Made by a program: the position numbers and the translations under genes. DNA of 64,000 nt from Cordia subcordata (lineage: Eukaryota > Streptophyta > Magnoliopsida > Boraginales > Cordiaceae): NCBI GenBank assembly GCA_028554755.1, contig JAPTOF010000004.1, positions 4,545,001-4,609,000 of the forward strand, written 5' to 3'. Under the pieces are notes generated by a model. It did not search any database. It saw only the letters and a list, made by a program, of their open reading frames with translations, and was not told the DNA's origin. Of the stretch, positions 10,516 through 22,828 are shown piece by piece (positions within the stretch are counted from its first letter, which is position 1; every line of letters starts with the position of its first letter).

Positions 10516-12103
10516 GCACATGACTCTTTGTGTTCTTTTTCTTTTAATTTATGAAAGACTACATAGATGAAGGTGCACCTTACTGAAAATGCACCTTATA
10601 ATTTACCGCTCCTTTCATTGCCTTTCTTTCATTTGTATTTATTCATAGGATTTTCTGCTCCTTCCAAACCAAAATTATTTTATTCCTCTTCGTACAGAAG
10701 AAATTAGTTTAAACATTTCATTTGAAGTCCCATCGAAACTAGAAAAATTTAAGGGGTAATAAAAATTATACAACCATAGTTTAATTAAATTCTTATCATA
10801 TGAAAAGTTATTATTCGCGAAAGATATCCGTATATGCTCATCCTTTCTCAATGATGAGCAAAACATAAAAGAAATAAAATAAAATAAAATAAATGTCCTG
10901 CTTACAGAGGGTCACTTTGGTGTAACATTGAATTAGCTACTTTTAGTTGATATGCTTTAAATTGATTTAAAGACAGTATTAAATTTTTTAAAAGAATAAA
11001 AGAGTATTTTTCAGAGGGGGGAAAAAACAAATATAGAATAGCTTTGCAAAAGCATTTTTATTCTTTTAGCTTGTATTAGATTTGACTTCTACCTAAAAGT
11101 TCTTCTAAAGTATTTTTGAGTGTCTATTATAAGATGCTTATTTTATTTACGTGAAAGAGATAATATTTATTATTTTTAAAATATCAAATAAAATAAGCGT
11201 AGCATTTTACAATAGGCTTATACCAAACACAACATAGTTCGATTGTATCTTGTAGAAGCATGCCATTATTCTCCTTTACTATATCTCATAGAATTTCATG
11301 TATCAAACTATACTTCTAAGAAGTGGTAGTTTCAATCTTTTCATGCCCAGTTTCATGAAACAAAGAAATTTAGACGTTATCCAATTCGGACAAGATGAAA
11401 AACAGATGCGGAATATGTCCGATGTATTTCTAATTATCCTTAAATCTTCTGTTCATTGTTACCGAATCTGATTTATTTTATTCCCTTACATGAAAGGCCA
11501 CCAAAAATAACAGATACCTAACCTTAAAATGTAGCTGTGGCCACAAAGAAAACGCGATCACACTGAATGTGCATGAATATTCTAACATGGCTGATATTCA
11601 AGAATGTGGGCAACGAGGGATTTGGAGCCTCTTTAATTTTCTACTTCCTCAACACGAAAGAAAAAAGAAAAAGGAAAAAAAAAAGGCAGTCATCTTATAT
11701 CAAGTTCAATTATTAATTATTTTAAGTAGAAGTAAGTGGAGGATCTTCAATTATTTCTTAATCACTGGATAGGATCCAAATCTGTGGATGATAAAAATAA
11801 TAAACTAATGAAAAAACCAAGTATATTTTTCAAGTGTTCTTTCCATGAACACAAAATAAAATTTTCTTTTCTTGTGTCACAATTCACAATAATTGGAATG
11901 CAGTGAGGAGTATTACAGCCACCATTTATTTAATACCGAAAATTTGTTGACCATTTTTCCAACTTGGTGGCCACCAATGGAATAACATAACGCTCAAAGG
12001 TTTAGCACACAAGGAAAGCCCACAACGTTTAAAAATTCAGTCTCCATTCTCGCTGGTGACGATACTTTTATTAATACCATTACCACATGATTCGAGAGTT
12101 TTA
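10516..12103. other. Intergenic, no gene seen
   Basis: AT-rich sequence. A possible short element around 11060-11240 ends in ACCAAACACAAC, a hAT-like edge, without a convincing partner end. The short open frames look random. Confidence 0.45.
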
Positions 12104-12176
12104 TTATATACATATACGGATACACATACACATACACACTTATATATATGTATGTGTATATATATATATATATGTA

Positions 12177-12220
<44 letters not shown>
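12104..12220. repeat. Compound (TA)n/(CA)n/(TG)n microsatellite
   Basis: Runs of TATA, TACACA and TGTG alternate, ending in about 18 TA units at 12184-12219. Open frames on both strands here (Y/I/H repeats) are artefacts of the repeat. Confidence 0.95.
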
Positions 12221-12222
<2 letters not shown>

Positions 12223-12392
12223 CTTGGGGGCATATTCTATATATTATGCGGACAACATGTTCAACTGAGGCCATTATAACGCCATTGAGAGTCCGAGACA
12301 AGACGTCGCAGCTGAGATTTGAGCTGATGACATTATAATGTACTTCGATCAAGATTTAGGGTAGTTGCATTCACGTTTTCCTCAGCAAATAT

Positions 12393-12560
12393 AGGACCCG
12401 TTTTGATTGTCTTTCTTCATGAAACAATTTTTTTTTTCTTATATTTTGTTTTTGCAATAATTATTTAAATTAATTTTTATAAACAATATCTCAAAAAATA
12501 TTTTTAAAAAAAATAAAAATAAAAGAATGTATTTTTTGAAAGCCAATCCAAATGAACCTA
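12393..12560. mobile_element. Short MITE-like element
   Basis: The left end AGGACCCGTTTTGATTGTCTTT is mirrored by the right end, whose reverse complement is TAGGTTCATTTGGATTGGCTTT. The interior is A/T homopolymer-rich. Ends of this G-G-x-C-x-GTTTGGATTGGCTTT type resemble the element at 4677-4916, so the two may be related. Confidence 0.45.
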
Positions 12561-12937
12561 ATAATATCATACTTCTTAAACATTTTTGGTTGCAAAAATT
12601 TATCTACGAACGGTGGTTGTTGATTCCAATTTAACAGTGCTTTCTTTGTTCTTCGAATAACAACCTTCGACTTTCAACTTATTATTAATACTTGCACGAG
12701 AAATTGAAAAGCGCAAACACGAGAATACGAAGTCACACCTCAGAACTGATGTTTTCTGTTGTCACGTGAGCGCAAATCTTTCATATAATGACCAATTTTC
12801 AGGATTACTTGTATTAGATCAACATTTTCAAATATTTAATAGAGTAAAACATATGTTTTAACTTTTATGTTTTATAAAAATCGCATAAATACATCAGTAT
12901 AGTTTCAATAACTTTTTAATTAAACATTGAAGGAAAC

Positions 12938-13378
12938 TGATATGGATCATGCCCAATCCGACCTACCTTGCGGAGCCTAGGGGCCCCTCCCAACTTGAAG
13001 AGAACATTGACTAGTGTTGGGCCCGAGGTCTCCATCTACATGGCTTCGCATCTAGATTGGGCCCAAATATCCTGAGATTTACTCTACGCTAGTTGAGGAG
13101 TTAAATACTATTCTAATTCTGTTATACGTGCTACTATAACAATGCCACCTAAATAAGCTCAACAGAAGCCAAATATTATCCAAACTTCTCTAGGTAGAAG
13201 CCTATAAATACACACCTGAGCAACCTACCAAAGGTACGCATCCATTCACAGTTGGACCGTAGGAAGCTTGAGTCATTCGAAGCTTGAGCTTGGAAGACTT
13301 CCACTGATAATTTTTACATTATCTGAGATGGAGAGGATAAAAAATTCGCAGTCAAAAGCATGGATAGGATTGTTGGCA
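12938..13378 (+). mobile_element. Possible solo LTR or LTR fragment
   Basis: A GC-richer island begins TGATATGG and ends TTGGCA, the TG...CA convention of LTRs. It holds a TATAAATA box at about 13203-13210 and a run of CCTAGGGGCCCC-like words unlike its AT-rich surroundings. No target duplication, primer-binding site or polyprotein was found, so this rests on composition and layout only. Confidence 0.3.
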
Positions 13379-15393
13379 TGATTTCTCAGTCAGCAACGGA
13401 TAGGCTCATTTGGTTTTGTTCAATTTTTCTATCTGTCAACTAGCTTCCACATCTTTTGACCACACAAAAAAAAAAAAACTAGTTTACACATCTTGAACCC
13501 CATCAAGATATAGCTTGGATATAAAATAAGAATAGGACAGCGGTCGCTATATTATAAATGTTAGTAATAATAGAAGCAAGCATAAAACCATTCAACTCTT
13601 AGCATCTAAAAAGTCCTAACACATTCCCGTCAAAGTTCAACAATCTGATTATCTTTCTAGTCGCCCCTTCCATCACTTGAAAGGTGGAGGCACAATGGTT
13701 AAAAAGAAATAGAGAGAATAAAAAACAAGTAACAAACACCAAACACCATAAAACGCATTTTATGAATATCATATATTTAAAAAAAAAAACCAATAATCGA
13801 CATAAAATTTGTCATGTAAACGATGAACAATTAAGGAATCTACGTTGTCTAAATTAAATTCTTCTTTTTGTTGTCCACTGACTAAACGTTTACGTGGATC
13901 AAGCAAAGCTTCGGGCAATTCATTCGACAAGCAATCTCTGTTGCAAGAAATTGATGCTTGTACTGCTAAATCGAAGGGCCATGAGTCATGAGACACTGGA
14001 GAAGCGTGGATTTATAATTCTTAGTTGCTTTAAGCCGCAAGTTTTCATTCAAAAGTGAAGATTGTTTCCCCACTACATACTCAATTAAGAAAATGTGTTC
14101 TTACACTACATGCCTGCCCCTTCGAACATAACGCACCTGTCAAGTTCTTCATCAAATAAATTAAAATAACGAAAGCTTCCAGCTAACAAAGCTCGTAATA
14201 AAATCTTCCCGGATCACTTCTAATGAATGAATATCTTTTTCTTTAATACCAGGAGATTTATTTTAAGCAAAATATTACATTGAATAGGTTTTGAAGCTCA
14301 TAAATTTTATACTGCCGTCGTATATCTTAACGCAATCTTTGAGCTGGACAATAAAAATATCGTCTTGATTATTATAAATTCTTAGTTAATCGTTTTTAGT
14401 TTATTTTATATTTTTTATCATAATAAATCATGATAATTAATATCTTTTTTTACAACCCAAGATATGATTTCATTACTCGATATGTACAAATCTGTGGATG
14501 TGTCAAAATCAAAATCCAAAATCTAAGCCATCAGTCATCAGTCGTCAATATTATCCATTCTTTATGACCCAAAAGGGCGAAAATTATATCCTTTTCTTTC
14601 GCCCCCACCCTTCGCACTCACCAAGAGGCAAACCCAGCGCCACAAGCGCACCCCGTGGCCCCTAACCCCTCCAATACAGACCTCAAAGCCCAAAAGACTC
14701 GAGTCTACGGGCCCCACATAAGGATGAACCTTCCAGTGACTCATCCTTCCACGTGCCATTCTCATGCTCGTGGCTTCCCTATTACCTGGCAACATCTTGT
14801 CCGTCCACGTCATTAGCCATGTTCATTAAAAATAGAGTATGATTGGATAGGCTTCTTTTAATTTTTTTTTTAAATATATTCTTTTGTAATACCTATTTAA
14901 AGCAACTTTGGCTCTGCTTATTTTGCCATTTATAAACGGTTTAAAGAAACAAAACACTCATCACATATTTTTTTACTATACGTAACTTATAAATCTTAAA
15001 TAAGCTTAACCAAATAGGCACTTAATTTGACTTTTAAAAAACTTTAAAATTGAAAAAAACAAATAAATTTTTTTCTAAAACCAAAATTTAAAAAATAAAA
15101 TAAAATTTTAACAATTGTTAAAAGAAACACTTGTAAGGAAGACAATTTAAAGGAACCCATAATGTGCTCTTGGATATGCTCTACACTAAACTAAACCACT
15201 ATTGGATACACCAAAAGCATATACTTTTTCTACACTACCAAAAAATGGAACCTAGAAAACAAGATTAGCCCCCATTGTGTAAAACAGTTTTTTGGAATAT
15301 TCGTTTCTAAATTCTCCCCACATTACATTCTTTTTTAAGTGAGCTTCCATTTTCTAAAGCTTCTCACTTTCGTTTTCCATCCGCTTCTTCTCA
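13379..15393. other. Intergenic, upstream region of the DUF506 gene
   Basis: No gene is recognised. The minus-strand 83-codon frame at 14562-14813 lacks any known motif. A segment at about 14840-15030 ends AAATAAGCTTAACCAAATAGGCAC, a hAT-MITE-like edge. The distal promoter of the downstream gene must lie here, but no individual element is supported. Confidence 0.4.
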
Positions 15394-15400
15394 TATAAAA
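15394..15400 (+). promoter_or_regulatory. TATA box of the DUF506 gene
   Basis: TATAAAA lies 77 bp upstream of the start codon, followed by a C/T-rich stretch where transcription probably starts about 30 bp later. This leaves a short, A-rich 5' leader. Confidence 0.6.
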
Positions 15401-15476
15401 AACCAACACCCCCCTCTTCACGCACTATCGCTCAAAAAATTCGTTTCCGAAAAAGTAAAAGAAAAAAAGGAAAAAG

Positions 15477-16400
15477 ATGTCTGCTTTCACGAGGAGAAAG
15501 CGAGTCACTGGCCCGCTCGATGACAAAGTAAAAGCCCGAATATTCGGCCGGGATCGGTTCGAACCGGGCTATGTTAGCAGCGGCAGCGAGTACAGCGCCC
15601 AAGTCGATGACGACGACGTCGTCTCGCCGAGCCTTTCTGATCTTTTGAATGATTTTCTCGTAGATGATGATGCCCTAGCTGCTGCTGCTGCTGCTGCTTC
15701 CGAGTTGAAGGAGAATGACTCGGACGCCGAACGCGAGTCGTCAATGTACTACTTTGCGGATGCGATCGATGAGTTGAATAGGATTTTGCGCCAGAATGTG
15801 GACTCGTATAGGAACGTTCTGGAAGCGAGTGTGTCCAAGGCCGTGGAGAATTTTTCATGTGTGAAGATGAATAAGTCGATCTTTCGTAGAAACGTGATGG
15901 CGTTTCTGAGAGAATCGGGCTACAATGCGGCGGTTTGCAAGACTAAATGGGAGAGTTCCGGCGGCCTCACCGCCGGAAACTACGAGTTCATCGACGTTGT
16001 CCGATCGGATTCGACTCGGTACTTCATCGGCGTTGACTTCGCCGCCGAGTTCGAGATCGCGAGGCCGACGAGCAGCTACGAGAGGCTTTTGCACTCGCTG
16101 CCTAGGGTTTTCGTCGGAAGAGCCGAACAGCTGAAACAAGTTTTAAGGATTATGAGCGACGCCGCGAGACGGTCGTTGAAGAGCAGAGGTCTCCACCTTC
16201 CACCGTGGAGAAAGCACCGTTTCATGCAGAACAAGTGGTTCGGTACGTACAGACGGACGGCGACCATTTTTCCAGCGAGCTTTTCTGCTACTACTTCGCC
16301 GTCAAAACAGACGTTTGTCGTCAAGTGTAGATCCGTTGGTTTTGATGCTAACACCGTTAACGGCCTTTTGTTCTTTCCCGCGACAACCCGTACAAGATGA
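15477..16400 (+). CDS. DUF506 family protein (PDDEXK-like, RXR1-like)
   Basis: An intact single exon of 307 residues. The N-terminus (1-90) is acidic and low-complexity, with an Ala run at 68-74. The DUF506 core (about 90-295) carries the family hallmarks in order: KTKWESSGGLTAGNYEFIDV (156-174), YFIGVDFAAEFEIARP (182-197), a LPRVFVG block (208-214), LKSRGLHLPPWRKHRFMQNK (234-253) followed by WFGTY, and a C-terminal CRSVGFD...VNGLLF. DUF506 proteins are plant-specific and are assigned to the PDDEXK nuclease-like fold. One Arabidopsis member, RXR1 (At3g25240), binds calmodulin and represses root-hair growth. The neighbourhood (OXI1 on the same window) favours the RXR1 branch, but the exact orthologue is inferred. 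The basic Trp-containing stretch near 235-255 could be a calmodulin-binding region. The start is the first ATG after a TATA box. The frames on the opposite strand here are shadows. Confidence 0.9.
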   Translation: MSAFTRRKRVTGPLDDKVKARIFGRDRFEPGYVSSGSEYSAQVDDDDVVSPSLSDLLNDFLVDDDALAAAAAAASELKENDSDAERESSMYYFADAIDELNRILRQNVDSYRNVLEASVSKAVENFSCVKMNKSIFRRNVMAFLRESGYNAAVCKTKWESSGGLTAGNYEFIDVVRSDSTRYFIGVDFAAEFEIARPTSSYERLLHSLPRVFVGRAEQLKQVLRIMSDAARRSLKSRGLHLPPWRKHRFMQNKWFGTYRRTATIFPASFSATTSPSKQTFVVKCRSVGFDANTVNGLLFFPATTRTR

Positions 16401-17170
16401 TAATATTAGCATAGTGATCCAATACAATTTCAGTTTCTGGAATTAAAAAGAAAAAAAAATGAATTACATGTTAATAAATTTCTAAAATTGAAATTGTCGT
16501 TTTGTTTAAAATGAATGGATTGTATACTAATCTGCGTACGCGGCAACTCCACGTTGTGTGTACATGACGGCGCAAAATAGCAACATTGCACGTGCCTACA
16601 TCTCATCTGAAGAAAGCAGTTGATCATCAGACAATAGCTTTCAGCTTTTTAATTTCTTAATATAATGGCTATCATATTTTTTCTTTCTTTTTTTCTTTTT
16701 TCCCTAAGTTATCGAATGCAAATTATAATTTGCATATGGGTAAATCTTAATTGTAGTTTATTAAAAGATTTAAAACGAAATTAAAGACGGAAATTTAGCA
16801 ACAACATCTGACCAACCTCTGAGGTGATCCAATGGACAATTGGATTCGCTTATTGCAAGAGACTACAAATGATATTTTAAAAAAATACAAAAAACCAGTT
16901 TCGTTTTTTGTTGTTTTGTTAATAAATGTTTGTATCTGCACGTGGATAAAAAAGGGAATGTTGCGTAAGGATAGTGTTCATGCAACAGTTTTGATCATCG
17001 TAAGTAATAATAAGCTTAATTGATGAAAACATTATTTTATAGGTTTGTTTATACATTAACTTTAACTGAAGTTATGGTAGATGTCAATGTTAACTAGATT
17101 ATAGTTTATTTGTTTAAGTTGGGAAAGTAATTCAGACCACTCTATTTTATGAAGAGTGTATTATATTATT
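16401..17170. other. Intergenic, 3' flank of the DUF506 gene
   Basis: AT-rich with no recognised gene. The last ten bases, TTATATTATT, are the left target-site copy of the element that follows. Confidence 0.5.
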
Positions 17171-17937
17171 GGGTAAAATGCACAATATTTTTTTGTGATT
17201 TATTAAAAGTGCACCAAAACTTTTTATAGTCTAAAAAATCTCATATAAGCTCCTATGATTTATAAAAGTGCATCAAATTCTCTTACCATAAAAAAATCCG
17301 TTATATTTAATTATAATTGTATGAAATTACCCGAATTATCCTTATCCCTTTTATAAAAAAAAATTTACTAAAAATTTGAACTCAACTTCAAATTAAAATA
17401 ATAAATACTCTAACCAACTAAGTTATAAACAATTTGTCTTAACTTAATTTTAGGTTATATATATATCCAATCGATATTACACACTTATTATATGAAATAT
17501 TATTATAATATATTTGCATCTGGAATAAGCTTAAGCAAACAGGAGTAGATTGTGAGTACTTGAAGAAATGCTGCGAAACACTAACGGATGAGAATCTCCA
17601 AAATTAAGGTAACACATAAATTTAAAATTAAATTAACACATAAATCAACCTAAAATTAAGTCAATGCATAAATTATTTATAGTCTAGTTGGTTAGATTAT
17701 TTATTATATTGATTCGAGGTTGAAGGTTCAAATTTTTTTAATAACATTGTTCTTGTAAAATAAAGAAGGGTAGTTTGGGTAATTTCGAACAATCATAGTT
17801 AAATTTTACAGATTTTTTAAGGGTAAAGGATTTGATGCACTTTTATGGACTACAAGGAGATTACGTGAGACTTTTTAAACTATAAGGAAGTTAGGTACAT
17901 TTTTTATGAACTATAAGAAAGTCTGATGCAATTTATC
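17171..17937. mobile_element. Mutator-like long-TIR element with 10-bp target duplication
   Basis: About 280 bp at the left (17171-17450) are inverted at the right (about 17660-17937). Shared words include AAAAGTGCATCAAAT, AATCCGTTATATTTAA (right arm AATCTGTAAAATTTAA) and GAAATTACCC. The ends start GGGTAAAATGCAC and, inverted, GATAAATTGCATC. TTATATTATT occurs immediately outside both ends (17161-17170 and 17938-17947), a 10-bp direct duplication; Mutator superfamily insertions typically make 8-11 bp. There is no open frame of note inside, so the element is non-autonomous. The intact duplication and alignable arms suggest moderate age. Confidence 0.8.
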
Positions 17938-17947
17938 TTATATTATT

Positions 17948-18288
17948 AACCAAAATGACATAATATGGCAATTATAATTTGAAAAAGAAATTGTAATATA
18001 TGATTATTAAGTCAAAAAATAACTTAAATTATTGTTATTGTGATTATTATTATATCAAAATTGTCAAGGTCTCACGAGGCACAACAGTTTATGATTGGGC
18101 CTTGAAAAGTGAGGTGGTGGACAGCTCTTTTCTGATAATTCCCGATGAGGGTGACGTGGCAGTATTCTCTGATTAAAACACAGGTCATTTAATTACAGAT
18201 TTTGATGCGACGTTTGACAAGAAAAAACAACTGCGTGTAAGAGTGAATAAGAGCGTAGGTGAACAAAATTTGTGCGACTTAAAAACAA

Positions 18289-18290
<2 letters not shown>
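17948..18290. other. Intergenic, no gene seen
   Basis: AT-rich flank of the Mutator-like element with no coding or repeat structure recognised. Confidence 0.5.

Positions 18291-18323
<33 letters not shown>
18291..18323. repeat. (AG)n microsatellite
   Basis: About sixteen uninterrupted AG units. Confidence 0.98.
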
Positions 18324-18326
<3 letters not shown>

Positions 18327-18684
18327 TGGAGTAATTGGTGAGTGGATAATGTTTTTCTAGTGATCAGATAAGCTTCAAGTTACTTTTGTCCTTCGCTGTA
18401 TAAAATAGTTTAAGAATTTGATTGATTTGGCCCTTTTCGGGCGCTTTCTGGGCAGGTGACTTTTTCTTTCTTTCTTTCTTTTTTTTTTATTTTTTTTTAT
18501 TTTTTATGTACATTAACTCAATGGTCTTATATATGAATTGAATTTATCTTAATTGCATGAACAATCAGTAAGGCAGGTGCCATATTTTTATGCTTCTCAT
18601 CATTTTACTATAAAAATGACACCTAAAATATGATTCTACAAAAGTGAAAATAGGTAGTGAGTTTTTTTACATGCTAAACTTTTT

Positions 18685-18799
18685 AGGTCTGTTTAGATTT
18701 TTTTTTTTCCTCTTCGTTGAAGAATATTTTAACTTCTAATTTCCAAAAATAATTTTTTTAAAAAACATAATTTTTAAAAGTTAACTCAAACAAGCTCTT
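18685..18799. mobile_element. Small MITE-like element
   Basis: AGGTCTGTTTAGATTTTTTT at the left is mirrored by AACTCAAACAAGCTCTT at the right (reverse complement AAGAGCTTGTTTGAGTT). About 115 bp with an A/T-rich interior. No target duplication was established. Confidence 0.35.
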
Positions 18800-21019
18800 A
18801 ATTTATATGCTTAGATTTCTGTTTTGATATTATATATTAGTCGACGAAAGAAAAACTGTGTTCGATTAGGGATAAAGATGAACTTAATAATAATCATAGA
18901 TTGGCTAAGAGGTGCATGTTGCGAAAGTGAACTAGAGCATGTCTCCGTGGTGGGGGTTGATACTCTTTGAATGGTTGCTTTGAGATGATTTGAGTTGTGG
19001 AAAAGTCGTGAATAAAGTGAAACTTCCTCTGAATATTCCAAGTGACTCCTGAATAAAGTCATGAATAAAAAGATGAGCAATTACTCAGTTATTGCCTCCT
19101 CTGTATGCACGAACCATTATGCTTTTGTTTATACTTAGTTTTGTGATTGGGCTTGGGCTTTTATCTAGTTGGATTCGGGTCCAATTGGCCCAAAGGGAAG
19201 TAACGCTTCTGTTAGACCAACGTTTTAAAACATTTTATCATTACGAAACATATTCAATTATTACTTTATTAGTGTATCAGTCATGCCTTGCACGAGATGT
19301 GAAATGAGCTTCGTCTTATCAAAACTCTAATAGATAATAATATTGTGAAGTTTGCTTTTGACTCTTAAAATCTTACATTTGTGAATAAATTAATGTTTAA
19401 ATAATGAATGTAAAGACAATTGTCACGTATCGCAAGCAGATGCACATGTTAATGAAGACTGTTATGCAGCGTCATTGTCTTATTATGTGCATCATAGATT
19501 GAGAGCTGAAAAGTAAAAACAAACAATACACAAACACTGCTTTTTGGTGAAAATAGCTTTTGGTGACTTTTGTGTGCCGGTTTTTTGGTGGTCCAACTCT
19601 TTTCGCTCAAAATGCCGCCTCAATGGTAGCCCATTACTCGGCCCATGAAATGAACTTGTTGGTGCTACATTGCCACTCCAGTAGACTCCTTGGAAGCTTT
19701 ATCAGTAGGCCATTGCAAATCCCAATGAGCCCAGGATTGTATTACTAGTCTAGTGGGCTGCCTACTTAGAATGGACTCTGCAACGATTCAGTGTACAGAG
19801 TCAGCATTTCGTTTTTCACTGATCGGGTTTTAAGCTTGTGGGTTGTTCTTCCATCCATGTAGACTAATATCGATTTAATGGATGTGAGTCATTGATCTTC
19901 AATCAGAGAAAGCCAGTACTTGCAAAGTCAATAGTTGAAAATTAAGGCTTGCAAAAGCAATGGTTGTGATTTAAACTTGCTGGAACAATTCTTCAAGCAT
20001 CAGAAACCAACAGATGTTTCACTTTCAGACAGAACCTTATCCATTGGAAGAACAATATATCCAAAAGCGCCTTTTCCCATGAGTGAGGGCTCCATCCCAA
20101 TCTCATCCATCATGGCTAGGGTGAAATAAACGGATTTAAATCCTCTCATAACCCTATAAATAATCACAGAGTAACGATATATGTATTATGGTAAAATTAT
20201 TCGTCATTAGTTCACGATCATTAATGACGTTATGACAATATAACATTATAAGAAACTTCAAATCGAAATTAATCTTTTATTTCTTGTTAATTTAGCATGC
20301 ATCTCTCCTCCATGTGTATTCTCTTTTTTCCTTTGCCAGATTGCATGTCTGTCTCATTTTCTTTTGTGAAAAGCAAATATCCCATTTATGAGTAAAGAAA
20401 ATACGAATCTATTATTTGTAGAACTTCGTCCCTGGCAAGATTTTTTGACACCAACCAGATAAGCACTTAAATAGATATCTGTATTAAAAACACAAAAAGT
20501 TACTGTAAAGCAACCGAACAACTCGAGAAGTGGCTTTATAGTGGATTTAATAATGGTTTTATTACGATTCTATTCACTTTCTACAATTTACATTTTATTT
20601 CACACGAAATAAAATTTTGATTATCCAAATTCCAACTGCAAAAATATCGTTTCAGTTCGCTAAATGTATGCAAGCCCATTAACATGTTACGATAGATAAC
20701 CATGATCATAAATGTACACTGGCTTCCTACTTTTAAATCGATATTTTGGTGTCTGAAACACATTAAAGTTTCACAGCATGCATCTTCCAATTTCGCAATT
20801 AATATTTGCACAAAAAAAAAAAAAATTCACAGTTAATATCTATAATTATTGATGGGCTCCCTCTGCTAGCCCAATCTGGCTCTATTTGTACCCAACTGAA
20901 AACGACGAGCAAGAAGTTGATGCAATTGTCAGAGACAAGAGTTTCCTCGTAAAGTTATTAGTTCTGATCAAAATTCAACAACTTTTGCTAAGATTGTCAT
21001 TATTTTTATTTATTTATGT
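18800..21019. other. Intergenic, one weak coding-like patch
   Basis: No gene is recognised. On the minus strand at about 20114-20001 a 37-codon stretch begins ATGATGGATGAG and reads MMDEIGMEPSLMGKGAFGYI..., ending in a stop after SVGF. It is preceded by CCCTAGCC, which could be a splice acceptor. It looks more protein-like than its surroundings and could be an exon relic, but it belongs to no family I can name. Confidence 0.3.
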
Positions 21020-21260
21020 TTTTTATTAGATAAATTTAATTGACGAAATTTGACTACCGAATATCCAACAAAATTCATCGTCAATTGATAGATCCCAATG
21101 CAATAACCCTTCTTAATACTATTGTATCTGATAAAGTAGGACACTCGACCTGTTAAGAGTCGATACAATTCAAGCTCACGCATGAGTGATGCTTTCCTCG
21201 AACAAGAAAGCATTTCAATCCATTGAAACGAAAGCTCTACAAAAGAATACTCGATGTTCA
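21020..21260 (-). repeat. SINE-like dispersed repeat, copy 1
   Basis: On the minus strand this ends with CAATTGACGATGAATTTTGT, then CGGTAGTCAAATTTCGTCAA and TTAAATTTATC before an A-rich tail. The same ordered words recur at 55057-55310, 61005-61085 and 62130-62335. A GAGCTTGAATTG word at about 21171 occupies the place where the best copy has a pol III B-box-like sequence. Boundaries are approximate. Confidence 0.5.
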
Positions 21261-22260
21261 TGTTATTTTATTAAAATTATATCATTAATTTATTACCCAT
21301 AAATCTCTCACAACGTTGTGAATATATTCATAACTCAATTGTCCCTGTTAGGAGGGAACTGGGAGGAGGACACCTCTGGAATAACTTGGAGCCACATTAC
21401 TATACGTACGGAAGTTGGTCCTAGTTGGCATAAAACATGGCTGGAGGTGGAGAAAAACATCAAAAGCCACCTCATATTTTAAAGGATAGAAGGTGATAGA
21501 TCCAACCCCCTCAAGCTTCCCATCATTAATATTTCAGCAATTATTTGATATTTGGAGAATGGCGACAATTGATCTACTGGTTTTTGCCATGTTCCCAATA
21601 CCCAATATTATGTAATGCGCACTGAATTTTAAGACGAGTAACATGTAGTAGTAAGCCTTTTTTCTTTTCTTTTTTTTTAAAAGGGTTAACCAAAGGAGAA
21701 GCCTTCACTGGAGGCGCATGAGCGGGAGGTAAATCGAGGATGTGCGTGAGTGGCGGCGAGAAGGACCAACGGCGTGGAAATCCAAACCCATGCAATATTT
21801 CAATGAGATCTTCGCCACACGGACTCGATCCGCGTTGTCGAGTGTCTCGCACCTAATCAGCAGTTACTACGCATCACATGCGCAGCCCACCCTAATCACC
21901 CCTTTTTTTTCTAATGATATAGATACTTGTTGTCTTCGACCGCTATCATAACTTTTAAAAATGTCTAGTCTTTCCTTGCTCTTTTGTTAGTCATCATTAC
22001 ATGTCAAAACGTTACGGGAGAAATTGATAATGATAAATTAATGATGTTGTTAAAACCAATTGTTTGCGTAATATATTCTCAAAAAAGACTTGCAAATAAC
22101 ACCATGCACTCTAACCTACGTATATCCACCTAACTACATGCACCCTAAGTCATGTTGCTTACACGTGCCTCAAAAACAAAAAAACAGATCAGCTCACATG
22201 CATCTCTCTCCTCTCTCTTCACTTCTTCCTTCCTTGCTCCTCTTTCTTCTCTCTTTTTCG
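21261..22260. other. Intergenic, no gene seen
   Basis: AT-rich with a T-run near 21660 and a CT-rich tract at 22200-22260. Short overlapping frames around 21574-21951 show no motif. Confidence 0.45.
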
Positions 22261-22828
22261 GTGTTTTAAAAAACAAATCGACTAGCGAATCGAACATTTT
22301 ATTGGTTTTTGGATCAACTGATTCACTGTCCAAACTGGCATTTGCATGACGTCACTTTCATATTTTAGCTTTGTTTGCATCCAGTAAAAAGTAAAGGTTA
22401 AAGAAGAATATGATTTATATATGTTATATGTATAAGTATTTTTTAAAAGAAAGACATAAATACATGAAAATGTTTTAAAAAATAAGATAAATAACCACAT
22501 AAGCATCCTTGACAATCAAATTGCTAACTCCTTATTACATGCATGTTGCTATAGATTTTTGTTTTCTTCATTTTTTCCCCATCTTTTGGCTGTTTTGGGC
22601 TAGTTATAAGTTGTGGCAATCAACAAAGTTAAGCTCAAAAAATTAAAATAACATGCAGCCTAATAAATTTATAAAAAATAAAGTTTGAGCGGTTCTAGCA
22701 GGGTCAACCAGTTTTTTTTTCCAGTTTTTGAGCTTTCCGGTTTTAAAGAATTGCTTAGCCCCTTGTTTTATTGGTTTCCGGTCGGACCGGTTTGACCGAC
22801 CAATTCGATCTGGTTTTCAAAACATTGC
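22261..22828. mobile_element. Candidate TIR element inserted in a CT-rich tract
   Basis: GTGTTTTAAAAAACAAATCG at the left is inverted at the right, whose reverse complement reads CAATGTTTTGAAAACCAGATCG. Both outer flanks are the same kind of CTCTCTCCTCTCTCTTC sequence, as if one pyrimidine tract had been split by the insertion. The right part (22690-22815) has ACCGGTTTGACCGACC words common in plant Mutator-type ends. No exact target duplication was established. Confidence 0.35.

Noticed and set aside
10216..10521. 101-codon minus-strand F/L/S-rich frame as a membrane protein
   Set aside because: It is the translation of an (AT)/(AC) microsatellite and a purine tract; the hydrophobic look is an artefact of poly-pyrimidine codons.
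11994..12352. Several Y/I/H/T-repeat frames on both strands
   Set aside because: All are translations of the TA/CA/TG microsatellite.
15574..16354. Four open frames of 69-94 codons overlapping the DUF506 gene
   Set aside because: They are shadows in other frames of a GC-richer, clearly conserved coding exon.
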